Below, in pieces: positions 51,312-60,545 of a stretch of 64,000 bases of DNA. The notes below the pieces were generated by a model. It saw only the letters and a list, made by a program, of their open reading frames with translations. It was not told the origin of the DNA and made no database searches. The position numbers and the translations under genes were made by a program. Source of the stretch: Xanthomarina sp. F2636L (GTDB lineage Bacteria > Bacteroidota > Bacteroidia > Flavobacteriales > Flavobacteriaceae); NCBI RefSeq assembly GCF_026410195.1, contig NZ_JAPMLM010000068.1, positions 687,001 to 751,000 of the forward strand, given 5' to 3'. The first letter of the stretch is position 1. The number at the start of each line of letters is the position of its first letter.

Positions 51312-51723
51312 CTACAATTCAGAAAACGCATTTCAACTTGAAAACGAATCTAAAATATCTACTTGGTTAGAAGGCGTTATTTTAAATGAAAACTATAATT
51401 TAGGAGAGATCAATTACATTTTTTGTAACGATGATTATTTGCACAAATTAAATGTTGAATTTTTACAACACGATACGTTAACAGATATTATTAGTTTTGA
51501 CTATACCATAGGAAAAATAATACAAGGAGATATTTATATTTCTACTGAAAGAGTGTCGGACAATGCTAAAGATTTTAATGTGTCCAATACTGATGAACTA
51601 CATCGCGTAATGGTTCACGGTGTATTACATTATTGCGGATACAAAGATAAAACAGCGGAAGAGGTAAAACTCATGCGTGAAAAGGAAAATCATTACCTCA
51701 AAGAACTTGCTAATATTCAGTAA
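51304..51723 (+). CDS. ybeY: Endoribonuclease YbeY (16S rRNA maturation)
   Basis: A 139-residue metal-dependent endoribonuclease involved in 16S rRNA 3-prime maturation and ribosome quality control. The core motif is VHGVLHYCGYKD, with His105, His109 and Asp115; most bacteria have a third His where Asp115 stands (H-x3-H-x5-H). The substitution appears to be usual in Bacteroidota members that I know, so activity is likely retained. ISFDY and GDIYIS strands are typical. Overlaps DUF4175 by eight bases, implying translational coupling. Confidence 0.92.
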   Translation: MISYNSENAFQLENESKISTWLEGVILNENYNLGEINYIFCNDDYLHKLNVEFLQHDTLTDIISFDYTIGKIIQGDIYISTERVSDNAKDFNVSNTDELHRVMVHGVLHYCGYKDKTAEEVKLMREKENHYLKELANIQ

Positions 51724-51730
51724 ATCAGCG

Positions 51731-51738
51731 TATATTTG
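51731..51738 (+). promoter_or_regulatory. -7 promoter element TAnnTTTG before mnmG
   Basis: TATATTTG, 108 bases before the mnmG ATG, seven bases after the ybeY stop. CTTG at 51706-51709 is 21 bases upstream, near the -33 position. A parS site lies in the leader. Confidence 0.55.
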
Positions 51739-51785
51739 CAAAATATTTCATTTGAAATCAGAAATTTCACAAATAACACTTTAAT

Positions 51786-51801
51786 TGTTCCACGTGGAAC
51801 A
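51786..51801. other. parS centromere site (left copy)
   Basis: TGTTCCACGTGGAACA matches the ParB-binding consensus TGTTnCACGTGnAACA exactly; the palindrome extends to 22 bases (51783-51804). It lies between the mnmG promoter candidate and its start codon. A second identical core is at 53739-53754. parA and parB are not in the window. Confidence 0.88.
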
Positions 51802-51846
51802 ATTGCTTTCTTCACCCGAAGGTTTTAAAAAAAATAGGAATAAATT

Positions 51847-53718
51847 ATGTTTAATACAGTATATGATGTTATAGTAGTTGGTGGTGGTCATGCAGGAAGT
51901 GAAGCTGCAGCAGCAGCTGCAAATATGGGTAGCAAGACTTTACTTATTACCATGAACCTACAAAATATTGCCCAAATGTCTTGCAATCCAGCTATGGGAG
52001 GAATTGCCAAAGGACAGATTGTAAGAGAGATCGATGCGTTAGGGGGTTATAGTGGAATTGTAAGTGATACGTCTGCCATTCAATTCAAAATGTTGAATAA
52101 ATCTAAAGGTCCTGCTATGTGGAGCCCTCGTGTGCAAAGTGATAGAATGCGTTTTGCAGAAGATTGGCGTTTGATGTTAGAGAATACTGCTAATTTAGAT
52201 TTTTATCAAGAAATGGTTTCTGGTCTTGTTGTGGAGAATCATAAAGTTACAGGAGTTAAAACCTCTCTAGGACTTGTTATAAAAACCAAATCTGTTGTAT
52301 TAACTAATGGAACTTTTTTAAATGGGTTAATACATATAGGGGATAAAAATTTTGGTGGTGGTAGAGCCGGTGAAAAATCAGCTATCGGAATTACTGAACA
52401 ATTAGTGAGTTTGGGTTTTGAATCTGGAAGAATGAAAACAGGAACACCTCCAAGAGTAGATGGTAGGTCTTTGGATTTTTCAAAAATGATAGAACAGCCA
52501 GGAGATGAGAATCCAGAAAAATTTTCATATTTAGATGTCACAAAATCGCTCTCAAAACAACGCTCTTGTTTTATGAGCTATACTAGTCCGGAAGTACATG
52601 ATTTGCTTCGTGAAGGTTTTGATAGATCACCAATGTTTAATGGGCGTATTAAAAGTTTAGGACCAAGATACTGTCCATCTATTGAGGATAAAATCAACCG
52701 ATTTGCAGATAAAGATAGGCATCAATTATTTATTGAACCAGAAGGATGGAATACGGTTGAAATGTATATTAATGGGTTCTCTACTTCTTTACCGGAAGAT
52801 GTTCAATTTAAAGCTCTAAGTTCTGTAGCAGGATTTAAAAATGTTAAGTTTTTCCGTCCTGGTTATGCTATTGAATACGATTATTTCCCACCAACACAAT
52901 TGCAACACACTTTAGAAACCAAGTTGGTTGAAGGTTTATACTTTGCGGGGCAAATTAATGGAACCACTGGATATGAAGAGGCAGCTTCTCAAGGTTTAAT
53001 GGCTGGAATTAATGCCTCCTTAAAAGTTCAAGAAAGAGAGCCTTTTACTCTAGGTAGAAGTGAAGCTTATATAGGTGTTTTAATAGACGATTTAATTACA
53101 AAAGGTACAGAAGAGCCTTATCGCATGTTTACTTCGCGTGCAGAATATAGAACGTTGTTGCGACAAGATAATGCAGATTTTAGATTGACTCCTAAATCTT
53201 TTGAGATTGGTTTAGCTTCAAATAAGCGTATGAAGCGAATGGAAGAAAAACAAAATAAAGCCGAGGCATTTGTTCAGTTTTTTGCAGAGACTAGTGTAAA
53301 ACATGAAGAGATAAATCCTATTTTAGAGAATAAAGATTCTGCTTTAATGAAGCAATCAGATAAAATGTTTAAAATATTTTCTCGTCCCAATATTACCATA
53401 GAAGATATGAAACAAGTTGAGGTTGTGGAAGCTTATATTCAAGAGCACGATTTGGATAATGAAATTATCGAACAAGCCGAAATTCAAATTAAATATTCAG
53501 GTTATATAGAGAAGGAAAAAAATAATGCTGACAAATTAAGTAGACTAGAAAATATTAAAATCCCAAAAAACTTCGATTATTCAAAACTAAAATCCATGAG
53601 TATGGAAGCTAGGGAGAAACTGAATAAAATACAACCAGTTACCATCTCTCAAGCTTCTCGAATTAGTGGTGTTTCACCTAGTGATGTATCTGTACTTTTA
53701 GTATATATGGGAAGATAA
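51847..53718 (+). CDS. mnmG: tRNA uridine 5-carboxymethylaminomethyl modification enzyme
   Basis: A 623-residue FAD enzyme (formerly GidA) that, with MnmE, modifies U34 of tRNAs for split-box codons. The FAD site is VIVVGGGHAGSEAAAAAANMG (9-29). The family signatures SCNPAMGGIAKGQIVREIDALGG and GLYFAGQINGTTGYEEAASQGLMAG follow, and the C-terminal helical MnmE-binding part (SQASRISGVSPSDVSVLLVYM) is complete. The gene is exactly framed by two parS sites. No rsmG, parA or parB follows, unlike in Bacillus-type origin regions. Confidence 0.97.
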   Translation: MFNTVYDVIVVGGGHAGSEAAAAAANMGSKTLLITMNLQNIAQMSCNPAMGGIAKGQIVREIDALGGYSGIVSDTSAIQFKMLNKSKGPAMWSPRVQSDRMRFAEDWRLMLENTANLDFYQEMVSGLVVENHKVTGVKTSLGLVIKTKSVVLTNGTFLNGLIHIGDKNFGGGRAGEKSAIGITEQLVSLGFESGRMKTGTPPRVDGRSLDFSKMIEQPGDENPEKFSYLDVTKSLSKQRSCFMSYTSPEVHDLLREGFDRSPMFNGRIKSLGPRYCPSIEDKINRFADKDRHQLFIEPEGWNTVEMYINGFSTSLPEDVQFKALSSVAGFKNVKFFRPGYAIEYDYFPPTQLQHTLETKLVEGLYFAGQINGTTGYEEAASQGLMAGINASLKVQEREPFTLGRSEAYIGVLIDDLITKGTEEPYRMFTSRAEYRTLLRQDNADFRLTPKSFEIGLASNKRMKRMEEKQNKAEAFVQFFAETSVKHEEINPILENKDSALMKQSDKMFKIFSRPNITIEDMKQVEVVEAYIQEHDLDNEIIEQAEIQIKYSGYIEKEKNNADKLSRLENIKIPKNFDYSKLKSMSMEAREKLNKIQPVTISQASRISGVSPSDVSVLLVYMGR

Positions 53719-53738
53719 AAAATGTTTAGTTTGAAACA

Positions 53739-53754
53739 TGTTCCACGTGGAACA
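53739..53754. other. parS centromere site (right copy)
   Basis: TGTTCCACGTGGAACA, identical in core to the copy at 51786-51801; the palindrome extends to 18 bases. It lies between the mnmG stop and the methyltransferase start. Confidence 0.88.
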
Positions 53755-53795
53755 TCATGTTAATTTTAATTTCTAAAGAGCAGGAGTTTGTTTTT

Positions 53796-54647
53796 ATGAA
53801 GAACAAAAAAATATACTTAAAAGTAAAAGATTATTCAGTTTCAGGTGAAGAATTTCAGATAATTGAAAATGAAACTTATGGCTTTTTAGAAACATATCCT
53901 CAGCCAAACGAAGAGCGTCTTCCAGAATATTATAAAACGGAAGACTATATTTCTCATACAGATTCAAAAAGAAATCTATTTGAAAAAGTGTATCATTTAG
54001 TTCGTGATATTTCTCTAAAGCGAAAATTAAAATTGATCAATTCTTTCTCTTCAAACAAAAAACACCTTTTAGATATTGGTTGTGGTACGGGAGATTTTTT
54101 ACAAGTAGCCCAACAAAATAATTGGACTGTTTATGGAATCGAACCAAATAGGCACGCAAGAGACATTGCTAATAAAAAAACCAATCATGCGGTTTTTGAA
54201 ATTGAGCAACTTTCAAAATTTGAGCCAAATAGTTTTGACGTTATTACTCTATGGCATGTGTTAGAACATTTGCCAAATCTAGAAAATCAACTTTCTATTT
54301 TTAAACAATTATTAAAACCAAATGGCACTTTAATAATTGCTGTTCCAAATTATAAAAGTTACGATGCATTATATTATAAAAGTTTTTGGGCAGCTTTTGA
54401 TGTACCTAGACACCTTTGGCATTTTTCTCAAGAATCTCTTTCGAGGATAATTTCATCAAAAAAGATGAAAGTAAAAAAAACACTGCCTATGATATTTGAT
54501 GCTTATTATGTAAGCATGCTATCAGAAAAATATAAAAAAAGCTCACTAGGTATTATTAATGCATTTCGAGTTGGATGGCTTTCAAATCTCAAGGCAAAAC
54601 GCTCTGGAGAGTATTCTTCTTTAATTTATGTGATTAAAAACAGCTAA
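53796..54647 (+). CDS. Class I SAM-dependent methyltransferase
   Basis: A 283-residue methyltransferase. Motif I is LLDIGCGTGDFLQVA (near 90-104), the acidic post-I residue lies in VYGIEPNRHA, and FDVITLWHVLEHLPN plus LLKPNGTLIIAVPN complete the fold. The N-terminal part has a GFLETYPQP segment and the C-terminal part a FWAAFDVPRHLWHFSQESL motif, typical of UbiG-like members in Bacteroidota that act on unknown lipid or glycan precursors. I chose ATG 53796; the ATG at 53757 starts only two bases after the parS palindrome and adds unconserved residues. Confidence 0.85.
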   Translation: MKNKKIYLKVKDYSVSGEEFQIIENETYGFLETYPQPNEERLPEYYKTEDYISHTDSKRNLFEKVYHLVRDISLKRKLKLINSFSSNKKHLLDIGCGTGDFLQVAQQNNWTVYGIEPNRHARDIANKKTNHAVFEIEQLSKFEPNSFDVITLWHVLEHLPNLENQLSIFKQLLKPNGTLIIAVPNYKSYDALYYKSFWAAFDVPRHLWHFSQESLSRIISSKKMKVKKTLPMIFDAYYVSMLSEKYKKSSLGIINAFRVGWLSNLKAKRSGEYSSLIYVIKNS

Positions 54648-54843
54648 TTCTTTATTTAAGCAGTTTATTTAAAGAATTTCACACATAAATGTGGTGTAAG
54701 GTGCGAAAATCTTGAAAGCAGCTTAAAACGCATCTGTTAAAGCTAATTTTAATTAGAATTATTTATAGTATAACAGATCTTCAATAGATTATCTTTATTT
54801 TTAAATTATCAGCTATTTTTTAAAACAATAGCTTTTACTTTTC

Positions 54844-54851
54844 TACATTTG
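54844..54851 (+). promoter_or_regulatory. -7 promoter element TAnnTTTG before the OmpH-like gene
   Basis: TACATTTG, 23 bases before ATG 54875. The remaining intergenic region 54648-54843 holds nothing else that I recognise. Confidence 0.5.
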
Positions 54852-54874
54852 CGACAAATTTTAAAAAACATAAA

Positions 54875-55390
54875 ATGAAAAACATATTTTTAATTGCTTT
54901 GGCAATTGTAACATTGGTTTCTTGTAATGAATCATTAAAAACTGGATTTATTGACAATAGTGAAGTTGTTAATAATTATCAGGAGAAAATTGATATTGAA
55001 GCAAAGTTTAAAACAAAAGTGGAAGCTTTCCAAAAAAGAACGGATAGTATAGGAAGAGCTTTTCAAATGGAAGCACAAGCATTTCAGGCAAAAGCAGAGA
55101 AAATGTCAGATGCAGATGCTCAAAAAGAATATCAAGTATTAGGTCAGAAGCAACAAATGCTTCAACAAGGTATTCAGGCTGAAGAACAACAAATTCAACA
55201 ACAAAGTCAAGCAGAAATTGATTCTTTGCTTAATAAGGTTAAAAAATATGTAAAAGAATATGGAGAGAAAAATGGATATACTTATATTTTTGGAAGTAAC
55301 GATGCCGGAAGTGTTATGTATGGAGCAGAAGCAAACGATTTAACAAAAAACGTTTTAGAAGCTTTAAATGCAGATTACAAAAAAGACTAA
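54875..55390 (+). CDS. OmpH/Skp-like lipoprotein
   Basis: A 171-residue exported protein with a lipobox (ATLVSC-like, IVTLVSCNES, Cys17), then a short beta strand (LKTGFIDNSEVVNNY), a long Gln/Glu/Lys helical region (residues about 45-130) and a C-terminal strand pair (YTYIFGSNDAGSVMYG). This is the Skp/OmpH chaperone pattern, trimeric with tentacle-like helices; the lipid anchor is unusual compared with the soluble E. coli Skp. It probably handles outer-membrane proteins in the periplasm. Single gene with its own terminator. Confidence 0.85.
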   Translation: MKNIFLIALAIVTLVSCNESLKTGFIDNSEVVNNYQEKIDIEAKFKTKVEAFQKRTDSIGRAFQMEAQAFQAKAEKMSDADAQKEYQVLGQKQQMLQQGIQAEEQQIQQQSQAEIDSLLNKVKKYVKEYGEKNGYTYIFGSNDAGSVMYGAEANDLTKNVLEALNADYKKD

Positions 55391-55413
55391 TTTTTAGATT
55401 CTTATAAATATAG

Positions 55414-55440
55414 CGCCAAACGAAAGTTTGGCGTTTTTTT
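55414..55440. terminator. Terminator after the OmpH-like gene
   Basis: CGCCAAAC pairs with GTTTGGCG around a GAAA tetraloop, followed by T residues; it touches the end of the convergent kinase gene. Confidence 0.9.
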
Positions 55441-56360
55441 TAACAATAAAATGAAAATGCTTTCGTATTTATTGAAATATGTAAGTTTCCAATGCCAACA
55501 ACCTCTCCATCTGCTTCAATAATTGGATTAGTATTATCTAAAACCTCTATTGAAATGGCGTTACTTTTAAACGTTTCTACTTTTTTATGATTGGTAATTT
55601 CACCAGTAAATAGCTTTAGTATATTTTTAATAATATCCCCTTTACTAATATTTTTCGCTATACTAACATCGAATAACCCATCAAATGGATTAGAATTATT
55701 AGTTAGTTGCATACCACCTCCAGAATATTTACATAATCCAACAACAATCATTAAGGTTTTAGATTCAATTAGTTGGGTATCTATAATTACTTTAGAATGA
55801 AAATTCTTAAATGAAAACAAACCTAAAATCGCTCCTGTAACATAGGCTAATGCTCCAAAATGCTTGTATTTATTCACTTTGCTAACTATGTAACCATCAA
55901 AACCAATGCCAGCAAGGTTTATAAAATATATGGGATTTCTATTTAAACCTATAAGTTCTATTTCTCCAACATCTTGTTGTTTTAAGTCTCCATTTTTAAT
56001 GGTTTGAATGGCTTTTTCTAAATGATTTGAAATATGATGAGTTTTAACCCAATCGTTTCCTGTTCCTATTGGAATAACACCAATATGAATATGGTTAGAA
56101 GGCACCTCTTTTTGAAGCATGATACCATTAACTATATTGTGTAAAGTTCCATCTCCACCAATACAAATAACACGTCTATACCCTTGTCTAATAGCTGTTT
56201 GTATTAGTTCTGTGCTATGATTGGCGTATTCTGTAAATACAAACTCAAACGTAAATTGGTAAGTAATAAGAAGTTTCTGTATCTCAGGCCACTTTTTCTT
56301 ACTTGAGCCATTTCCAGAAGTGGGATTTATAATAACAAACCAGGTTTTAGAGTCTGTCAT
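55440..56360 (-). CDS. Diacylglycerol kinase family lipid kinase
   Basis: A 306-residue DAGK-catalytic-domain protein (YegS/BmrU type) that phosphorylates a lipid or lipid-like alcohol. Phosphate-binding VIINPTSGNGSSKKKWPEI is at residues 9-27 and the nucleotide motif ICIGGDGTLHNIVNGI near 71-86; VIPIGTGNDWVKTHHI follows. The C-terminal beta-sandwich ends with ISIEVLDNTNPIIEADGEVVG. Substrate may be diacylglycerol, a sphingoid or undecaprenol; not decided by sequence. Its ATG directly follows the holB stop, so the two are cotranscribed. Confidence 0.88.
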   Translation of the reverse strand: MTDSKTWFVIINPTSGNGSSKKKWPEIQKLLITYQFTFEFVFTEYANHSTELIQTAIRQGYRRVICIGGDGTLHNIVNGIMLQKEVPSNHIHIGVIPIGTGNDWVKTHHISNHLEKAIQTIKNGDLKQQDVGEIELIGLNRNPIYFINLAGIGFDGYIVSKVNKYKHFGALAYVTGAILGLFSFKNFHSKVIIDTQLIESKTLMIVVGLCKYSGGGMQLTNNSNPFDGLFDVSIAKNISKGDIIKNILKLFTGEITNHKKVETFKSNAISIEVLDNTNPIIEADGEVVGIGNLHISINTKAFSFYC

Positions 56361-57515
56361 TTAATCGCCTTTTTTATGAAGTAATCTGGTTAACTTTATT
56401 GAGAGATCAGTAAGAATTATTTTAGAATTTCCATTACGTTCAATATGGTAAATGGCATCTTGTAAGGCTTGAGTAATTTCGAGAATATTGTTACCATGAA
56501 CAAAAGGTGCGAATTTTTTTAAATCGAAATTTTCTGTTTTAGTTTCTAAATATACCAAGTCTTCTGCTTGATAGTTTTGCAAAAGCGCTTGTCTAAAAAA
56601 TACCATACAAAATTGTAAAAACTGCTTTTGTGTTTCACGTCCTGTTTTAGAAATATCTTCACTCCAGGAAATTAAATCGTGAATAGCACTTTTATTTCCT
56701 TTCGCTTTAAAAGCAGATCTTATCCAAAAAATAAACCATGTTTCAAAAGGAGTATCTTCGCTATCATGATAGACTAAATCGCAGGCCTTATTATAGTTTC
56801 CATTGGCTTGATGTGCAATTTTTGTTGCAATTGCTACTTCTAAGTTATAGTTTTTAACAATGGCATCTTTAATAATATCTTCAGCTAAAGGAGGAAAATG
56901 TAAAACTTGACACCTGGACCTAATGGTGTTTATAATTTGCTCTTCGTCTTCAGCAATTAGAATAAATACGGTTTTATTTGGTGGCTCTTCAATAAGTTTT
57001 AAAAGCTTATTGGCTGCAGGTGTGTTCATTTTTTCAGCCATCCAAATCAGCATCACTTTATAACCACCTTCATAAGCTTTTAAGGACAAGGCTTTTACAA
57101 TTTCGGTTGCTTCATCTACACCAATTTGACCTTGTTTATTATCTATTCCAAGCTTTTTGTACCAATCGAATAAGTTACCATAAGGTTGTTCAGATAATAA
57201 TTCACGCCATTCCTCTAAAAACATATTAGAAACAGGATGTTTTTTAACCTTATCGTTTGTGGCAACTGGAAAAGCAAAATGTAAATCTGGATGAGATAAA
57301 TGACTGAATTTTAAATTACAAGCTTCATTACCACCTGTATTTTCACCTTCAATATTTTTACATAACAGATATTGCGCATAAGCAATAGCCATTGGTAGGG
57401 TGCCCGAACCTTCAGGACCAACAAAAAGTTGTGCATGTGGCACACGGCCATGTTCAGCACTTTGTGTTAAGTGGGTTTTTATATGTTCTTGACCTAGAAT
57501 TTCACTAAAAAGCAT
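56361..57515 (-). CDS. holB: DNA polymerase III subunit delta-prime
   Basis: A 384-residue clamp-loader subunit. The AAA+ N-terminus begins MLFSEILGQEHIKTHLTQS and includes PHAQLFVGPEGSGTLPMAIAYAQYLLC; the P-loop is degenerate (GPEGSGTLP) as expected for delta-prime, which does not bind ATP. The sensor segment is TIRSRCQVLHFPPL. No zinc-ribbon cysteines in the E. coli spacing are obvious. I chose ATG 57515 over the in-frame ATG at 57578, because the family N-terminus begins there and the -7 element lies between them. Confidence 0.9.
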   Translation of the reverse strand: MLFSEILGQEHIKTHLTQSAEHGRVPHAQLFVGPEGSGTLPMAIAYAQYLLCKNIEGENTGGNEACNLKFSHLSHPDLHFAFPVATNDKVKKHPVSNMFLEEWRELLSEQPYGNLFDWYKKLGIDNKQGQIGVDEATEIVKALSLKAYEGGYKVMLIWMAEKMNTPAANKLLKLIEEPPNKTVFILIAEDEEQIINTIRSRCQVLHFPPLAEDIIKDAIVKNYNLEVAIATKIAHQANGNYNKACDLVYHDSEDTPFETWFIFWIRSAFKAKGNKSAIHDLISWSEDISKTGRETQKQFLQFCMVFFRQALLQNYQAEDLVYLETKTENFDLKKFAPFVHGNNILEITQALQDAIYHIERNGNSKIILTDLSIKLTRLLHKKGD

Positions 57516-57519
57516 AAAG

Positions 57520-57527
57520 CAAAGATA
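57520..57527 (-). promoter_or_regulatory. -7 promoter element TAnnTTTG at the holB start
   Basis: On the minus strand TATCTTTG, only four bases before ATG 57515. If used, the transcript would be almost or fully leaderless. Confidence 0.35.
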
Positions 57528-57562
57528 ACAGAATTCATCTCTTTTTTTTGAAATGAAAAAAT

Positions 57563-57570
57563 TATATTTG
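57563..57570 (+). promoter_or_regulatory. -7 promoter element TAnnTTTG before pgk
   Basis: TATATTTG, 19 bases before ATG 57590 and 35 bases from the divergent holB element. Confidence 0.5.
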
Positions 57571-57589
57571 TCACACAAAATCTAATCTT

Positions 57590-58777
57590 ATGAAAACTCT
57601 CAACGACTTTAATTTTAAAAATAAAAAAGCGCTAATTCGCGTAGATTTTAATGTGCCTTTAAACGATGACTTTAAAGTAATGGACAACACGAGAATCCAG
57701 TCTGCTAAAGCAACTATTATTAAAATTTTAGAAGATGGAGGAAGTTGTATTTTAATGTCGCATTTAGGAAGACCAAAAGGGGAAGAAGATAAGTATTCAT
57801 TAAAACATATTGTAGATGCTGTAGAAGATGTTTTAGGTGTTGAAGTTGCTTTTGCTTCTAACAGTATAGGTGAAGAAGCTACAAATGCTGCTAATAAATT
57901 ACAACCAGGTCAGATTCTATTGTTAGAGAATTTGCGTTTTCACGAAGAGGAAGTAGCTGGAGATAAATTATTTGCAGAACAACTTGCTAGTTTAGGAGAT
58001 GTTTATGTAAACGATGCGTTTGGAACAGCACATAGAGCACATGCTTCAACAACAGTGATTGCACAATTTTTTCCAGAAAAAAAATGTTTTGGTTATTTAT
58101 TAGAACAAGAAATAAAAAGTATCGATAAGGTAATGAAAACAGGAGAAAAACCTGTTTGTGCTGTTCTTGGTGGAGCTAAGGTGTCTTCAAAAATCACCAT
58201 TATAGACAATATTTTAGATAAAATAGATCACTTAATCATTGGTGGAGGCATGACTTTTACCTTTATAAAAGCTCAAGGAGGAGCTATTGGAAACTCATTA
58301 GTTGAAGATGATAAATTAAAGTTAGCTCTTGAAATTTTAGAAAAAGCTAAAACTAAAAATGTGCAAGTGCATTTACCAGTTGATGCTATAATTGCTGATG
58401 CTTTTAGTAATGATGCACATACTAACACTTGCGAGGTTAACAATATTCCAAACGGTTGGATGGGACTAGATATTGGTCCAAATACCGAAGCGCTTTTCTC
58501 TAAAGTTATATTAGAGTCTAAGACCATATTATGGAATGGACCTCTTGGAGTTTTCGAAATGCCAAACTTTGCTAAAGGTACTATTGCTTTAGGCTATGCT
58601 ATTGCTGAAGCTACTAAAAATGGCGCTTTCTCTCTAGTTGGAGGAGGAGACTCTGTTGCTGCAGTAAAACAATTTGGTTTCGAAGATCAAGTAAGTTATG
58701 TAAGTACAGGTGGTGGTGCCATGCTTGAAAGTCTAGAAGGGAAAACACTTCCTGGGATTGCGGCTATTTTAGATTAA
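57590..58777 (+). CDS. pgk: Phosphoglycerate kinase
   Basis: A 395-residue glycolytic kinase converting 1,3-bisphosphoglycerate and ADP to 3-phosphoglycerate and ATP. The N-terminal signature [13 protein letters not shown] (11-23) and SHLGRPKG (62-69) bind the sugar phosphate; GGAKVSSKI and the C-terminal [15 protein letters not shown] loop with [11 protein letters not shown] bind nucleotide. Full length. It has its own promoter and a single-gene appearance; other glycolytic genes are absent from the window. Confidence 0.97.
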   Translation: MKTLNDFNFKNKKALIRVDFNVPLNDDFKVMDNTRIQSAKATIIKILEDGGSCILMSHLGRPKGEEDKYSLKHIVDAVEDVLGVEVAFASNSIGEEATNAANKLQPGQILLLENLRFHEEEVAGDKLFAEQLASLGDVYVNDAFGTAHRAHASTTVIAQFFPEKKCFGYLLEQEIKSIDKVMKTGEKPVCAVLGGAKVSSKITIIDNILDKIDHLIIGGGMTFTFIKAQGGAIGNSLVEDDKLKLALEILEKAKTKNVQVHLPVDAIIADAFSNDAHTNTCEVNNIPNGWMGLDIGPNTEALFSKVILESKTILWNGPLGVFEMPNFAKGTIALGYAIAEATKNGAFSLVGGGDSVAAVKQFGFEDQVSYVSTGGGAMLESLEGKTLPGIAAILD

Positions 58778-58864
58778 CATTCAAAATAGTGTATCTTTAT
58801 AATTGTTTTTAAAGCAAGAAATTAACAGCAACCACGTTTACTATAGTTAAACAAGTAAATAAAC

Positions 58865-60457
58865 ATGAATTTAAATAGAATCTGTAGCTTTTTTATCTTT
58901 TTAAGTATAAGTATGACTTATGCTCAAGATACCTTAGAAGTTAAAAAATTAAATGAAAAACTTTCTAAAGCAGACTTGATTGAAGGTGAGAACTTTGTGA
59001 TTGATACTATTATTGATGGAAAAACTATTTATAAGAAAAAGATAGAGGCCATTCCAAAAATTTCAGAACTGGATTCACTACACGATTTAGAACTAGCTTC
59101 AGAATTTGATAAAAAATGGTTAGAAGAACTTTATAATAATACCCTTTATGACACCATTTATAAAACGGTTTCAGAGTTAGATTATAAAACTGTTGAATAC
59201 CCAGAATTAACAACAGATACTTTAAAAGCTAGACTTGCCAGATTAAATGCCAAAACCCCTTTTAATGTGGAGTATAATCCTTCTTTAGAAAGTGTTATCA
59301 AAAACTTCTTAAAAAATAGAAGAAATTATTTTGAGCGTATCATGGGTTTAGGTGCTTATTATTTTCCAATGTTTGAGAGAGAATTGGATGCATACAACAT
59401 TCCCTTGGAAATGAAATATTTGGCCATTGTAGAATCTGCTTTAAATCCAAGAGCTAAATCACGTGTTGGAGCAACTGGTTTATGGCAATTTATGTTTGCA
59501 ACAGGAAAACAATACGGGCTAGAAGTAAGTAGTTATGTAGACGAACGAAGTGATCCAATAAAATCTACAACAACAGCTGCTGTATATTTATCTAAACTTT
59601 ATGAAATTTTTGGAGATTGGGATTTGGCTTTAGCAGCCTATAATTCTGGTCCTGGAAATGTATCAAAAGCGATTAGACGTTCTGGAGGTTACGAAAACTA
59701 TTGGAATATTCGTCATAACTTACCAAGAGAAACAGCTGGATATGTTCCTGCTTTTCTAGCAACTATGTATATTTTTGAATATGCTAACGAACATGGGTTT
59801 GTTTCTGAAAAACCTAAGTTTCATGGTTTTGAAACAGACACCATTCGAGTAAAGCAAATGATCACGCTCGATCAGGTTTCTGAAGCAACAGAAATTCCAA
59901 TCGAAGAGCTTCAATTTTTAAATCCATCTTATAAACTAGATATTATTCCTTTTATAGAAAATAAAAACTATTACTTAAGACTACCAAGAACATCTATTGG
60001 AAAGTTTGTAACCCATGAATCTACTATTTATGCTTCAGCAAAAGCAGAAATAGAGGAACGAGAAAAACCTTTACCACAATTTTTTGAAGCGAAATCTAAA
60101 ATGACCTATCGGGTAAAAAGTGGCGATAATTTAGGATTTATTGCAAGAAAATATCGGGTAAGAGTAAGTGATATTAAAAGATGGAATGGCTTGCGTAGTA
60201 ATAATATTAGGATTGGGCAACGATTAACTATTTATCCAAAAAATCCAGTAACAACACAACAAACAAGTACATCAAAATCAGAAACAAAAACAACAACTTC
60301 TGGTGGCCAAAAAATTTATACTGTAAAGAGTGGAGACTCACTTTGGAGCATTTCTCAAAAATTCCCAGGAGTTTCTGTTCAAAATATTCGAGATTGGAAC
60401 GATATTAGTGGTAGTAATTTAAAGCCTGGAATGAAACTTAAAGTTTCTAAAGGATAA
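58865..60457 (+). CDS. Membrane-bound lytic murein transglycosylase with two LysM domains (MltD-like)
   Basis: A 530-residue exported protein with signal peptide (ICSFFIFLSISMTYAQ). A goose-lysozyme-like SLT domain lies at about 175-300: MKYLAIVESALNPRAKSRVGATGLWQFM with the catalytic Glu in VESA, then LAAYNSGPGNVSKAI. Two LysM domains follow: about 415-460 (YRVKSGDNLGFIARKYRV) and about 480-528 (YTVKSGDSLWSISQKF), joined by a Thr/Ser/Gln linker. This is the MltD layout. No lipobox is obvious, so it may be soluble in the periplasm. Cleaves glycan strands with 1,6-anhydro ends. Confidence 0.92.
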   Translation: MNLNRICSFFIFLSISMTYAQDTLEVKKLNEKLSKADLIEGENFVIDTIIDGKTIYKKKIEAIPKISELDSLHDLELASEFDKKWLEELYNNTLYDTIYKTVSELDYKTVEYPELTTDTLKARLARLNAKTPFNVEYNPSLESVIKNFLKNRRNYFERIMGLGAYYFPMFERELDAYNIPLEMKYLAIVESALNPRAKSRVGATGLWQFMFATGKQYGLEVSSYVDERSDPIKSTTTAAVYLSKLYEIFGDWDLALAAYNSGPGNVSKAIRRSGGYENYWNIRHNLPRETAGYVPAFLATMYIFEYANEHGFVSEKPKFHGFETDTIRVKQMITLDQVSEATEIPIEELQFLNPSYKLDIIPFIENKNYYLRLPRTSIGKFVTHESTIYASAKAEIEEREKPLPQFFEAKSKMTYRVKSGDNLGFIARKYRVRVSDIKRWNGLRSNNIRIGQRLTIYPKNPVTTQQTSTSKSETKTTTSGGQKIYTVKSGDSLWSISQKFPGVSVQNIRDWNDISGSNLKPGMKLKVSKG

Positions 60458-60545
60458 ACTTTAAATAACTTATACAAATGCGCTAATTTATGAAAACGAA
60501 GACTTGTTATTTTCTTTATTTTCAAAACATTAAAAAATGATACAG

